Shown here: positions 1 to 6,524 of the stretch, piece after piece
How the letters are laid out: every line of letters begins with the position of its first letter
Position numbering within the stretch: position 1 is the stretch's first letter
NCBI GenBank assembly: GCA_023415895.1
Contig: JAEZJA010000145.1
Span: forward strand, 1-6,862
Direction of reading: 5' to 3'
Source: Bacillota bacterium
GTDB taxonomy: Bacteria > Bacillota > Clostridia > Oscillospirales > Acutalibacteraceae
DNA: 6,862 nt
The notes under the pieces: model-generated
Told to the model about the DNA's origin: nothing
Databases searched by the model: none
What the model saw: only the letters and a program-made list of their open reading frames with translations
Made by a program: the position numbers and the translations under genes

Positions 1-59
1 TGGGGAATGCCATCGTCTCTGCTGCCCGTCCAGGTATAGGTTGCCAGTGTGTTTTGCAT
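1..59 (-). CDS. Start of the gene downstream of truB (possibly ribF), cut by the window edge
   Basis: An ATG at 59 is preceded by GGAGG at 71-67 with an ideal 7-nt spacer, 47 nt after the truB stop. The frame is open to the window edge and gives 19 residues, MQNTLATYTWTGSRDDGIP. In Bacillota, ribF (bifunctional riboflavin kinase/FAD synthetase) usually follows truB, and its variable N-terminus precedes the conserved GxFDGVHxGH motif, which would fall just outside this window. The visible residues neither confirm nor exclude this. The call as a real gene start rests on the strong ribosome-binding site and operon context; the ribF identity is inference from gene order only. Confidence 0.55.
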   Translation of the reverse strand, partial: MQNTLATYTWTGSRDDGIP

Positions 60-66
60 AGTTGAA

Positions 67-71
67 CCTCC
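67..71 (-). promoter_or_regulatory. Ribosome-binding site of the gene after truB
   Basis: GGAGG on the minus strand, 7 nt before the ATG at 59. This is the main evidence that a gene starts here. Confidence 0.7.
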
Positions 72-106
72 GAAAACCGGATGCTACTCGGTTGGGTATA
101 GAGCTG

Positions 107-985
107 TCAGAACAGCTTTAAAATGGTCAATTCTTCGGCGCTGGGCTGACCCAACCCCACAAAGGAACCGTCGGGGGCATAAACACGCACGATACCCTCC
201 ACAGGTGCAGACAGCCGGTCGAGAGAGAGGGCGCCGCCGTTGCGAAAACGTACGGCCTGCGCATCGGTAACCGTTGTTTGCCCGTAACAGGCAAAGGCGC
301 TTTCAATGGGCAGCGCGCGCTGCTCAAGCAGTCCATGCTCCGCCAGCTCGCGAGCCTGTTCGAGCGTTACACAGACATCAATCGGATACCCCGCGGCCTG
401 TGTGCGCCGCAGCGAAGTCATCACGGCACCGCAGCCGAGTGCCACGCCGATATCGGCACACAGCGTGCGGATATAAGTACCTTTTGAACAGGCACAGTCG
501 AGGCAAAGCTCACCGGTCTGTTCGTCAAACGACAGGATGTCCAGAGAATAGATGGTAATGGGACGCGCCTGTCGTTCCACTTCAATGCCCTGTCTTGCGA
601 GATCGTAAAGGCGAACGCCGTTTTTCTTGAGAGCGGACATCATGGGTGGAATTTGCAGAATATCCCCACGAAAGGCGGGCAGCGCTTGTTCAACCGCCTG
701 TAGCAAAGGCAGCGCGCCGCCTGTTGCCGACACACTGCCCCAAATATCCTGCGTATCGCTTATCAGTCCGAAGCGCAGCGTCGCCGTATATCGTTTGTCG
801 TGGATGGGCAGTAAATCCAACGCTTTGGTTGCCCGTCCAGCCAGAAGGGGAAGAACGCCGGTTGCCATGGGATCCAAGGTGCCGGCGTGGCCAATCTTTT
901 TGGTGTTTAACAGCCGGCGGAAAATGGCGCAGCAGTCAAACGACGTCATGTTCTGGGGCTTATCGAGACACAAAATGCCATCCAC
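107..985 (-). CDS. truB: tRNA pseudouridine(55) synthase TruB
   Basis: TruB isomerises U55 in the T-loop of tRNAs to pseudouridine and also acts as a tRNA folding chaperone. The product is 292 aa from a GTG start, a normal bacterial length. Visible motifs are the N-terminal DGILCLDKPQNMTSFD (2-17), catalytic-loop GHAGTLDPMATGVL (32-45) with the catalytic Asp at 38, the QIPPMMSALKKNGVRLYDLA segment (111-130), CSKGTYIRTL (166-175), LRRTQ (192-196), and a PUA-like C-terminal region (about 235-292). The GTG at 985 was chosen because homologues begin M-x-G-I-L at this residue. The frame stays open to 1207, but that part lies antisense-free inside nrnA and does not resemble TruB. An AGAAAGG site lies 12 nt upstream, a longish spacer. 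The next in-frame ATG is codon 13 and would cut into the conserved motif. The gap to the nrnA-like gene is 37 nt. Confidence 0.96.
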   Translation of the reverse strand: MDGILCLDKPQNMTSFDCCAIFRRLLNTKKIGHAGTLDPMATGVLPLLAGRATKALDLLPIHDKRYTATLRFGLISDTQDIWGSVSATGGALPLLQAVEQALPAFRGDILQIPPMMSALKKNGVRLYDLARQGIEVERQARPITIYSLDILSFDEQTGELCLDCACSKGTYIRTLCADIGVALGCGAVMTSLRRTQAAGYPIDVCVTLEQARELAEHGLLEQRALPIESAFACYGQTTVTDAQAVRFRNGGALSLDRLSAPVEGIVRVYAPDGSFVGLGQPSAEELTILKLF

Positions 986-997
986 GGTGGTTCCCGG

Positions 998-1004
998 CCT
1001 TTCT
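998..1004 (-). promoter_or_regulatory. Probable truB ribosome-binding site
   Basis: AGAAAGG on the minus strand, 12 nt before the proposed GTG start at 985. The spacing is long and the match moderate, so the initiation signal looks weaker than for the other genes of the cluster. An alternative weak GGGA lies closer to the GTG. Confidence 0.45.
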
Positions 1005-1022
1005 TTTGCATTGTACCCGTGC

Positions 1023-1982
1023 TCAGCGACCGATGATCGTGCGAACCGCATCCAGCATGGTTTGTGTGGCCTTATCGAGCGGCCCGTCAACCGTGCAGCC
1101 TGCCGCCCGTATATGTCCGCCGCCACCCAAAACGCGGCAGATGGCCGATGCGTCTGCGTGATTACCGGTACGCACACTGACTTTAAAGCTACCATCGCGT
1201 TTTTCACGCAACGTCACACCTACCCATACGCCTTCAATTTGACGGGGTATGGGTGCCAGGCCTTCCATGTCGTCCTCACCCGCGCCGCTCTGGTCAATCA
1301 TTTGCAGTGTGATCGCCATAATCGCGCAGCGTTCGGACAGGTAGAAGCGCATGTTGTCCAGCGCCATACGTTCGAGTTCCACACGTGCACGAGATTTGAT
1401 ATCAAACATGGTACGGTTGATCATTTCCGAGGGGATGCCCTGATCCAGCATATCCGCTGTCATACGATGTGTATAAGCGGTGGTGTTGCTGTATTTAAAG
1501 CAGCCCGTGTCGGTGGCAATGCCGGTGTAAATGCACGTAGCAATCGACTTATCGATTGGAACCCCCAGTTCACGGATCACTTCACAGATCAGCATGGCCG
1601 TAGCCGCGTAATCAGGACACAACAGCAGCCAGTCGGCATACTGCGTATTCGAGCCGTGATGGTCGATACACAAATCGATATGTCCGACATAGGGCTGAAG
1701 CGCATTGCCCAGCAGCCGTGTGTCCGCCACGTCCACGGCACAAATAAAGGCCGCATCAAAAGGGGGGCAGGGTGGCATAGTCTCATATAAATACGTGTAT
1801 TTTTCGGGGATGTTATCCGCGCATTCCACGCGGCAAAGCTTACCCATTTTCCGTAGCGCATGGCAAAGGGCGAACCCCGAACCCAAGGTGTCCCCGTCGG
1901 GATACTGGTGGGTCAAAACCAGTATACGGTCCGAATCCCGCAGCAGCCCGGCCGCCTGAGAAACCGAAGCGCTCTTACTCAT
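1023..1982 (-). CDS. nrnA: DHH/DHHA1 family phosphoesterase (NrnA-like oligoribonuclease / pAp phosphatase)
   Basis: NrnA-type enzymes are cytoplasmic metal-dependent phosphoesterases that degrade 2-5 nt RNAs to mononucleotides and often dephosphorylate pAp. They replace the oligoribonuclease Orn in Bacillota. The protein is 319 aa, the usual length. The DHH domain carries motif I THQYPDGDTLGS (24-35), motif II VDVAD (83-87), motif III DHH (107-109, in CIDHHGSN) and motif IV TDTG (157-160, in GIATDTGCFKYSNT). The DHHA1 domain ends with the substrate-binding GGGGHIRAAG (286-295). All metal ligands expected of the family are present. The ATG at 1982 overlaps the rbfA stop by 8 nt and follows an AGGAG site 11 nt upstream. 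Within the DHH superfamily, c-di-AMP phosphodiesterases (GdpP) carry extra PAS/GGDEF domains and DhhP-type enzymes resemble this length, so a role with cyclic-dinucleotide products such as pApA cannot be excluded. Confidence 0.9.
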   Translation of the reverse strand: MSKSASVSQAAGLLRDSDRILVLTHQYPDGDTLGSGFALCHALRKMGKLCRVECADNIPEKYTYLYETMPPCPPFDAAFICAVDVADTRLLGNALQPYVGHIDLCIDHHGSNTQYADWLLLCPDYAATAMLICEVIRELGVPIDKSIATCIYTGIATDTGCFKYSNTTAYTHRMTADMLDQGIPSEMINRTMFDIKSRARVELERMALDNMRFYLSERCAIMAITLQMIDQSGAGEDDMEGLAPIPRQIEGVWVGVTLREKRDGSFKVSVRTGNHADASAICRVLGGGGHIRAAGCTVDGPLDKATQTMLDAVRTIIGR

Positions 1983-2337
1983 GGTTGTCGGTGCTCCTCT
2001 CCAAATCGCTCAGCGTTTTGGCAATGTTGGCACTGTATTCAATCGAATTATCCGCCACAAACCGCAGCTCAGGCACATGGCGCAGATGCAAAGCCGACCC
2101 CAGCTCGCGCCGGATATAGCCCTGTCCCGAGGTCAGGCCCTTGACGGCGTTTTTCGCTGCGTCCAGCCCTTCCATCGCGCTGACATAGACCTTGGCGTAT
2201 GACATGTCGGCGGTCACGTCTACACGTACGATACTCAACATGGAGGAGGTCACGCGCGGATCCTTGACCGTGCGCAATATCGCGGTCAGCTCCCGCATGA
2301 TATCCTCGTTTGTTCGATCCATTCGATACCCGGACAT
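1975..2337 (-). CDS. rbfA: 30S ribosome-binding factor RbfA
   Basis: RbfA binds the 30S subunit near the 5' end of 16S rRNA and assists late maturation; it is a cold-adaptation factor in E. coli. The protein is 120 aa, a normal length, with a KH-type fold. Visible family segments are MSGYRMDRTNEDI (1-13, compare the usual xxYRxxRINEEI), KDPRV (25-29), VTADMSYAKVYVS (41-53), and the C-terminal GYIRRELGSALHLRHVPEL (73-91) followed by RFVADNSIEY. The start at 2337 is preferred over the in-frame ATG at 2346 because of ribosome-binding-site spacing (10 versus 1 nt) and the fit to the family N-terminus. An ATG at 2325 is less likely because it would lose the conserved YR. The gene lies 77 nt after infB, behind two stem-loops. 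Its TAA stop overlaps the next gene by 8 nt. ylxP, which lies between infB and rbfA in Bacillus, is absent. Confidence 0.95.
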   Translation of the reverse strand: MSGYRMDRTNEDIMRELTAILRTVKDPRVTSSMLSIVRVDVTADMSYAKVYVSAMEGLDAAKNAVKGLTSGQGYIRRELGSALHLRHVPELRFVADNSIEYSANIAKTLSDLERSTDNHE

Positions 2338-2347
2338 AGTTACCATG

Positions 2348-2354
2348 CCTTTCC
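2348..2354 (-). promoter_or_regulatory. rbfA ribosome-binding site
   Basis: GGAAAGG on the minus strand, 10 nt before the ATG at 2337 and 1 nt before an in-frame ATG at 2346. The spacing supports 2337 as the rbfA start. Confidence 0.7.
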
Positions 2355-2377
2355 GTCTGCCGATTCATACGGCAGAC
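2355..2377 (-). promoter_or_regulatory. Stem-loop directly upstream of the rbfA ribosome-binding site
   Basis: On the minus strand GTCTGCCG and CGGCAGAC form a perfect 8-bp stem around a 7-nt loop (TATGAAT). The 3' arm ends at 2355 and the rbfA ribosome-binding site GGAAAGG begins at the very next base (2354). No U-run follows, so it is not an intrinsic terminator. Its position suggests an influence on rbfA translation or a processing point between infB and rbfA. This is inference from position and complementarity only. Confidence 0.55.
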
Positions 2378-2390
2378 TATTTCACACAAG

Positions 2391-2404
2391 CCGGCAATAG
2401 CCGG
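2391..2404 (-). other. Stem-loop after infB
   Basis: In the infB-rbfA gap the transcript can form a perfect 5-bp GC stem, CCGGC-TATT-GCCGG, starting about 10 nt after the infB stop. It can be extended by an outer TTCA/TGAA pairing (2381-2384 with 2405-2408) across a 6-nt bulge. No U-tract follows, so it is not a typical intrinsic terminator. A role in mRNA stability or processing is possible but not shown. Confidence 0.45.
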
Positions 2405-2414
2405 TGAATTGTCA

Positions 2415-4781
2415 TCAGTCGCGATATTCCTCAATGATATAGGTTTCGAAAATATCGCCCTCATGAATGTCGTTGAAACGTTCGAGCGTAACACCGCATT
2501 CGTAACCCGCGGCCACTTCCTTGACATCGTCCTTGAAGCGCTTGAGGGAAGCCATTTTGTCGTCGGCGATGATGATGCCGTCGCGCACCACGCGCACGAG
2601 GTCGCCGCGCAGAGACTTGCCGTCGAGCACATAGCAGCCGGCAACCGTGCCGACATTGGTGATCTTATATACCTGCCGCACTTCAATGCGACCGTGCATA
2701 ACCTCACGGGTTTTGGGAGCCAGCATGCCCTTCATGGCCGATTCGATTTCCTCAATGCAGTCATAGATGATGCGATAGAGGCGCATTTCCACATGATTGG
2801 CTTCGGCGGCGGCTTGAGCCAACGGATCGGGGCGCACATTGAAGCCGACCACGATGGCGTTGGAGGCATCGGCCAGCGCAATATCGCTTTCGCTGATCGC
2901 ACCGACCGCGCCATGGATTACAGCGACGCGCACTTCGTTGTTGCTCAGCTTTTCGAGAGATTGACGCACGGCCTCGACCGAACCTTGAACGTCAGCCTTG
3001 ACGATGATGTTCAGCTGCTTCATGTCGCCCTGCTGCATCTGATCAAACAGATTATCCAGTGTAACCTTCTGGTACTGGTTGAACTGTTCTTCCTTGGCTT
3101 CGGTCTTGCGCTGTTCGACCAGCTCACGCGCCAGTTTTTCATCGGATACGGCGTTGAAGACATCGCCCGATACCGGCACCTCAGCCAGTCCCATGATTTC
3201 CACAGGAACGGACGGGCCTGCCGCATCCAGCTTTTGGCCGCGCTCATCGGTCATTGCGCGCACGCGCCCAACCGTTGTACCCGCAACCAGCACATCACCC
3301 GCGTGCAGTGTGCCGTTTTGTACCAGCACCGTCGCGATGGGGCCGCGCCCCTTGTCCAGGCGGGCTTCAATGACCGTTCCCTTGGCGGCACGGTCGGGAT
3401 TGGCGCGCAGTTCCTTCATTTCGGAAACCAACAGGACAGTCTCAAGCAATTTATCCAAGCCCTCACCTGTGTGAGCCGATACAGGGACACAGATGACGTC
3501 GCCGCCCCACTCTTCGGGCACCAGCTCGTATTCCGTGAGCTGCTGCATAACGCGTTCGGGGTTGGCGGTGGGTTTATCCATTTTGTTGATCGCAACGATA
3601 ATCGAGACATTGGCCGCCTTGGCGTGGTTGATAGCTTCTACCGTTTGGGGCATAATGCCGTCGTCGGCTGCCACCACGATAATGGCGATATCCGTCACCT
3701 GAGCGCCGCGGGCGCGCATGGATGTAAAGGCCGCATGGCCCGGAGTGTCCAGGAAGGTGATGGACTGGCCGTTGATGTTGACACGATAGGCGCCGATGTG
3801 CTGTGTGATGCCGCCGGCTTCGCCTGCGGTCACATTGGTGCGGCGGATGGCATCGAGTATGGACGTTTTGCCGTGGTCGACGTGACCCATAACCACAACG
3901 ATGGGATCACGCGGCTTTAGGTTGACATCGGTGTCCTCGCTGTCGTCGATGATGCGTTCCTCGATGGTGACAACGACCTCGCGTTCCACCTTGGCGTGCA
4001 GCTCTTCACCGATCAGGAAGGCGGTATCAAAGTCAATTTCCTCGTTCTGCGTGGCCATAACGCCCATGCCCATCAATTTTTTGATGACTTCGCCGGCGGT
4101 CGCTTTCAAACGCAAGGCCAGCTCGCCCACCGTGATGGTCTCACCGACGGTAATCGTGATGGGTTTGCTCTTGCGCTCGGCCGCAATACGCTTGAGACGC
4201 TCAGCTTCGGTTTCCCGATGCGTATGCTGCTTGCGATACTGCTGTGAACGCTGCGTCAGCTTCTGCTTTTTGATGGCGCCGCCATCACCCTTGACGCGGT
4301 TGGACGACTGTGCCATCTGGTCAAACTTCTCGTCGTATTTGTTGCCGACGTTGTTGACCTGGGTACGGGTATCCACCATACGGCGTTCGGTTTTGACGCG
4401 GGGGGGCTGTGCCGGAGCATGAGGAACCGGCTGCTTGTTCTGATTCTGAGCGGCCGGTTTGTTGGTTTGAACCGGCTTATTCGGTGCGGGCGAGGCCGCA
4501 GCAGGGGCAGGGGGGGCGGCAGGAGCGGGTGCGGGAGCGGCGGCTTCGGCAGCCCTTTTCTCCTGCTCACGAGCGGCGCTGCCCATGGCAAAATACTCTT
4601 CGAAGCTTGCCACCTGGCTTTGCTGTGTGAAGGTCTCAAACACCAGATCCAGCTCGTCTTCCTCCAGAGCGGTGGCGCTCTTTTTGGGAGTCTCCTCAAA
4701 ATGGCTCAGAACCGCAACGACATCCTTCGTTGCTTTGCCAAAATCCTTGGCTACATCGCTCACGCGATATTTTATCATCAT
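2415..4781 (-). CDS. infB: Translation initiation factor IF-2
   Basis: GTPase that brings fMet-tRNA to the 30S initiation complex and promotes 50S joining. The product is 788 aa from the chosen start. Domains in order: an IF2N domain (about 2-52, [20 protein letters not shown]); an Ala/Pro/Gln-rich linker (about 77-128) and a charged helical stretch; a second IF2N domain (about 207-265); the G domain with G1 GHVDHGKT (299-306), G2 [10 protein letters not shown] (323-332), G3 DTPGH (345-349), G4 NKMD (399-402) and G5 SAH (435-437); domain II (about 468-550); domain III (about 570-690); and the fMet-tRNA-binding C-terminal domain (about 695-788, [17 protein letters not shown]). All GTPase motifs are intact. 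The ATG at 4781 was chosen because it forms an ATGA overlap with the ylxQ stop and lies 10 nt from GAGGAGG. The ATG at 4790 is only 1 nt from that site. ATG 4778 is also possible and would shorten the protein by one residue. Confidence 0.98.
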   Translation of the reverse strand: MMIKYRVSDVAKDFGKATKDVVAVLSHFEETPKKSATALEEDELDLVFETFTQQSQVASFEEYFAMGSAAREQEKRAAEAAAPAPAPAAPPAPAAASPAPNKPVQTNKPAAQNQNKQPVPHAPAQPPRVKTERRMVDTRTQVNNVGNKYDEKFDQMAQSSNRVKGDGGAIKKQKLTQRSQQYRKQHTHRETEAERLKRIAAERKSKPITITVGETITVGELALRLKATAGEVIKKLMGMGVMATQNEEIDFDTAFLIGEELHAKVEREVVVTIEERIIDDSEDTDVNLKPRDPIVVVMGHVDHGKTSILDAIRRTNVTAGEAGGITQHIGAYRVNINGQSITFLDTPGHAAFTSMRARGAQVTDIAIIVVAADDGIMPQTVEAINHAKAANVSIIVAINKMDKPTANPERVMQQLTEYELVPEEWGGDVICVPVSAHTGEGLDKLLETVLLVSEMKELRANPDRAAKGTVIEARLDKGRGPIATVLVQNGTLHAGDVLVAGTTVGRVRAMTDERGQKLDAAGPSVPVEIMGLAEVPVSGDVFNAVSDEKLARELVEQRKTEAKEEQFNQYQKVTLDNLFDQMQQGDMKQLNIIVKADVQGSVEAVRQSLEKLSNNEVRVAVIHGAVGAISESDIALADASNAIVVGFNVRPDPLAQAAAEANHVEMRLYRIIYDCIEEIESAMKGMLAPKTREVMHGRIEVRQVYKITNVGTVAGCYVLDGKSLRGDLVRVVRDGIIIADDKMASLKRFKDDVKEVAAGYECGVTLERFNDIHEGDIFETYIIEEYRD

Positions 4782-5131
4782 ACTGTACATTCCTCCTCAA
4801 AATCGTGGCCGCACAAGCGCTTTTTTACGGCTGCCGCAAAGCCTTTATCTTCAAGGGCCAACACACCTACCGGTTTTTTGAGCCCCAACGAATGACCGAT
4901 CTCCTCTTTCGTGAGTGGGATCTTTTGAATTTCCGCCCGTTTGTCCTGTGCGGCAAACCGCAGTTCCTTTTCTGTCTTTTCGGATAAATCCGCAGCAGTC
5001 AGAACAAGGATGACGGCACCCGAAGCGACCAGAGCGGCAACAGCATCATAGCCGGTCGTCAGTCTGCCGGCTCGTCTGGCCATACCAAGAAGGCCGCAAA
5101 GCTGTTCCCTGACGGGTTGTTCATGTTTCAT
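4778..5131 (-). CDS. ylxQ: YlxQ, L7Ae/L30e-family RNA-binding protein
   Basis: L7Ae/L30e/S12e/Gadd45-like protein. The B. subtilis homologues YbxF and YlxQ are known to bind kink-turn RNA; the cellular role of YlxQ is unsettled. The protein is 117 aa, slightly longer than the ~100 aa family average because of extra residues at both ends. Family segments visible are [19 protein letters not shown] (13-31), [17 protein letters not shown] (41-57) with the LxxDxS pattern, and the C-terminal [20 protein letters not shown] (78-97). The ATG at 5131 follows a GGAGGAGG ribosome-binding site with a rather long 12-nt spacer and overlaps the end of ylxR by 11 nt. The TGA stop overlaps the infB start as ATGA. 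The tail FEEECTV encodes, in its own frame, the infB ribosome-binding site, so the C-terminal sequence is partly constrained by that function. Confidence 0.92.
   Translation of the reverse strand: MKHEQPVREQLCGLLGMARRAGRLTTGYDAVAALVASGAVILVLTAADLSEKTEKELRFAAQDKRAEIQKIPLTKEEIGHSLGLKKPVGVLALEDKGFAAAVKKRLCGHDFEEECTV
4792..4798 (-). promoter_or_regulatory. infB ribosome-binding site
   Basis: GAGGAGG on the minus strand inside the last codons of ylxQ. It is 10 nt from the ATG at 4781 and 1 nt from the ATG at 4790, and so favours the former. Confidence 0.8.
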
Positions 5132-5396
5132 CGGGTGGCAATTCCTCCTCCATGCGGGTGTAGACCTCCGCGGGGATCTGGCAGGAAAACGCTTTTTCCA
5201 GTCGTCTCGCCTTGCGTGCGGCCTTCAGACAGTCACGACGGGGACAAACATAGGCTCCGCGGCCGGGCTTGCGACCGGTGAGATCAAGTGAAATCTCGCC
5301 GTCCGGACTTTTCACAACGCGCACCAATTCTTTTTTCGGTTTCATTTCGCCGCAGCCGGTACACATACGCAGCGGTATCTTTTTTGCATGCACCAT
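5121..5396 (-). CDS. ylxR: YlxR family RNA-binding protein (RnpM)
   Basis: Small cytoplasmic protein of the YlxR (DUF448) family. From general knowledge, the B. subtilis member is nucleic-acid binding and has been described as a modulator of RNase P (RnpM). The protein is 91 aa, the usual length. Recognisable segments in order are the basic N-terminus KKIPLRMCTGCGEMKPKKEL (residues 5-24), RVVKSPDGEISLD, and GRKPGRGAYVC (41-51) with the signature GRGAY at 45-49, then a basic helix rich in Arg and Lys (57-68). Cysteines sit at 12, 15, 51 and 56 (CxxC and CxxxxC), which could form a metal site; this is inference. The ATG at 5396 has an AAAGGGTG ribosome-binding site 7 nt upstream. The gene lies 36 nt after nusA, and its TGA stop overlaps the start of ylxQ by 11 nt. 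Confidence 0.93.
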   Translation of the reverse strand: MVHAKKIPLRMCTGCGEMKPKKELVRVVKSPDGEISLDLTGRKPGRGAYVCPRRDCLKAARKARRLEKAFSCQIPAEVYTRMEEELPPDET

Positions 5397-5432
5397 TGTG
5401 GTTCACCCTTTCGTGTGCTGTCTTTTGTATCG

Positions 5433-6524
5433 TTATTCCTGTACGCCAGCCTCTTCACCGGCGGGTTCCTCGCCGTAAAAGCCGCTTTCAGGACGGATGT
5501 CGATTTTCCAGCCGGTCAGCTTGGCGGCCAGCCGGGCATTTTGCCCTTTGTTGCCGATGGCGAGAGAAAGCTGGGCATCGGGAACGCGCACATGGCAGGC
5601 ATGGGCGCCGCTGGGATCCAGCTCCACGCTGACAACCTTGGCGGGGGCGAGAGCGGCCGCAATAAACTTGGACACGTCCTCGCTGTATTCAATGATATCA
5701 ATCTTTTCGCCGCCCAACTCTTCGACGATACCCGCCACACGCGCGCCGCGCGAACCGATGCAGGCGCCGACGGCGTCCACGTTGGGGTCATGGCTGAGTA
5801 CGGCCATCTTGGTGCGGGAGCCTGCTTCACGCGATACGGACTTGATTTCCACCACGCCGTTGAAGATTTCGGGAACCTCCATCTCAAACAGGCGCTTGAC
5901 CAGATTGGGGTGTGTACGCGAAATCAAAGCGCGGGGGCCCTTGTCGCCCTCCCGCACATCCACAATGTACACCTTGATACGGTCGCCCTCACGAATGATC
6001 TCGCCGCTGATCTGTTCGGTCAGGGGGAGAACCGCTTCGGCCTTGCCGATTTCCACCGTCGCAGCGCCCGATTTGGGATCCATGCGCGTGACCATGGCCG
6101 TGACCAGTTCCTGATTGCGGCGCTGGAATTCCTGCATCTGCTGGCCACGTTCGGCCTCGCGGATGCCCTGACGGATCACATGCTTGGCTGTCTGAGCAGC
6201 GATACGGCCGAACTGCTTGGTTTCAAGCTCGATTTCGATGGGTTGACCGACAAGGGCTTTTTTGGAGTAGCGTCGCGCTTCATCCAGCGTAATTTCTTCA
6301 TCGGGATCCATGACCTCGTCCACAACCATTTTGCTGACCACGACACGGAATTCGCTGGTTTCGGGGTTCATGGTTACCATGATGTTGTCTTTGCCGCCGA
6401 AATCACGTTTGACAGCGATGTTGATAGCGGCACGAATCTTTTCCATAAGGTAATCCATCGGGATGCCCTTTTCTTTTTCCAGCAGTTTTAATGCTTCAAA
6501 GAACTCCGTATTTGCGTTACTCAT
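5433..6524 (-). CDS. nusA: Transcription termination/antitermination factor NusA
   Basis: NusA binds RNA polymerase and nascent RNA and modulates pausing, intrinsic termination and antitermination. The protein is 363 aa. The N-terminal RNAP-binding domain covers about residues 1-125 (FFEALKLLEKEKGI near the start) and the S1 domain about 136-203. KH1 is about 205-285 with the IGSRGAR loop at 256-262, and KH2 about 290-345 with IGNKGQNARLA at 323-333. The tail is short and acidic. There are no C-terminal acidic repeats of the E. coli type, so the length and plan are those of Bacillota NusA (B. subtilis about 370 aa). The ATG at 6524 was chosen because a GGAGGAG ribosome-binding site lies 9 nt upstream and MSNANTEFFEAL fits the family N-terminus. 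An in-frame ATG at 6563 would add 13 residues lying within rimP and is not favoured. The gene overlaps rimP by 8 nt; ylxR follows after 36 nt. Confidence 0.97.
   Translation of the reverse strand: MSNANTEFFEALKLLEKEKGIPMDYLMEKIRAAINIAVKRDFGGKDNIMVTMNPETSEFRVVVSKMVVDEVMDPDEEITLDEARRYSKKALVGQPIEIELETKQFGRIAAQTAKHVIRQGIREAERGQQMQEFQRRNQELVTAMVTRMDPKSGAATVEIGKAEAVLPLTEQISGEIIREGDRIKVYIVDVREGDKGPRALISRTHPNLVKRLFEMEVPEIFNGVVEIKSVSREAGSRTKMAVLSHDPNVDAVGACIGSRGARVAGIVEELGGEKIDIIEYSEDVSKFIAAALAPAKVVSVELDPSGAHACHVRVPDAQLSLAIGNKGQNARLAAKLTGWKIDIRPESGFYGEEPAGEEAGVQE

Noticed and set aside
72..100. Possible short hairpin (ACCG/CGGT) between truB and the next gene
   Set aside because: Only about 4 bp around a 9-nt loop and no U-tract; within chance expectation.
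986..1207. N-terminal extension of truB by 74 codons to an ATG at 1207
   Set aside because: The extension lies in the nrnA-like coding region in another frame and does not resemble TruB, whose conserved N-terminus begins at the GTG at 985.
627..1790. 387-codon plus-strand open frame opposite truB and the nrnA-like gene
   Set aside because: It spans antisense across two conserved genes and shows no family motif; a shadow of codon bias.
2355..2404. Intrinsic terminator between infB and rbfA
   Set aside because: The stem-loops are real complementarities, but neither is followed by a run of U in the transcript, and the operon continues with overlapping genes.
2409..3920. 503-codon plus-strand open frame opposite infB
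   Set aside because: It lies wholly antisense to the conserved IF2 GTPase core, has no recognisable domain and is His- and Ala-rich, as expected of an antisense shadow of GC-rich codons. No ribosome-binding site was evident.
5388..6491. 367-codon plus-strand open frame opposite nusA
   Set aside because: Antisense to well-conserved NusA, with composition typical of a shadow frame and no motif.
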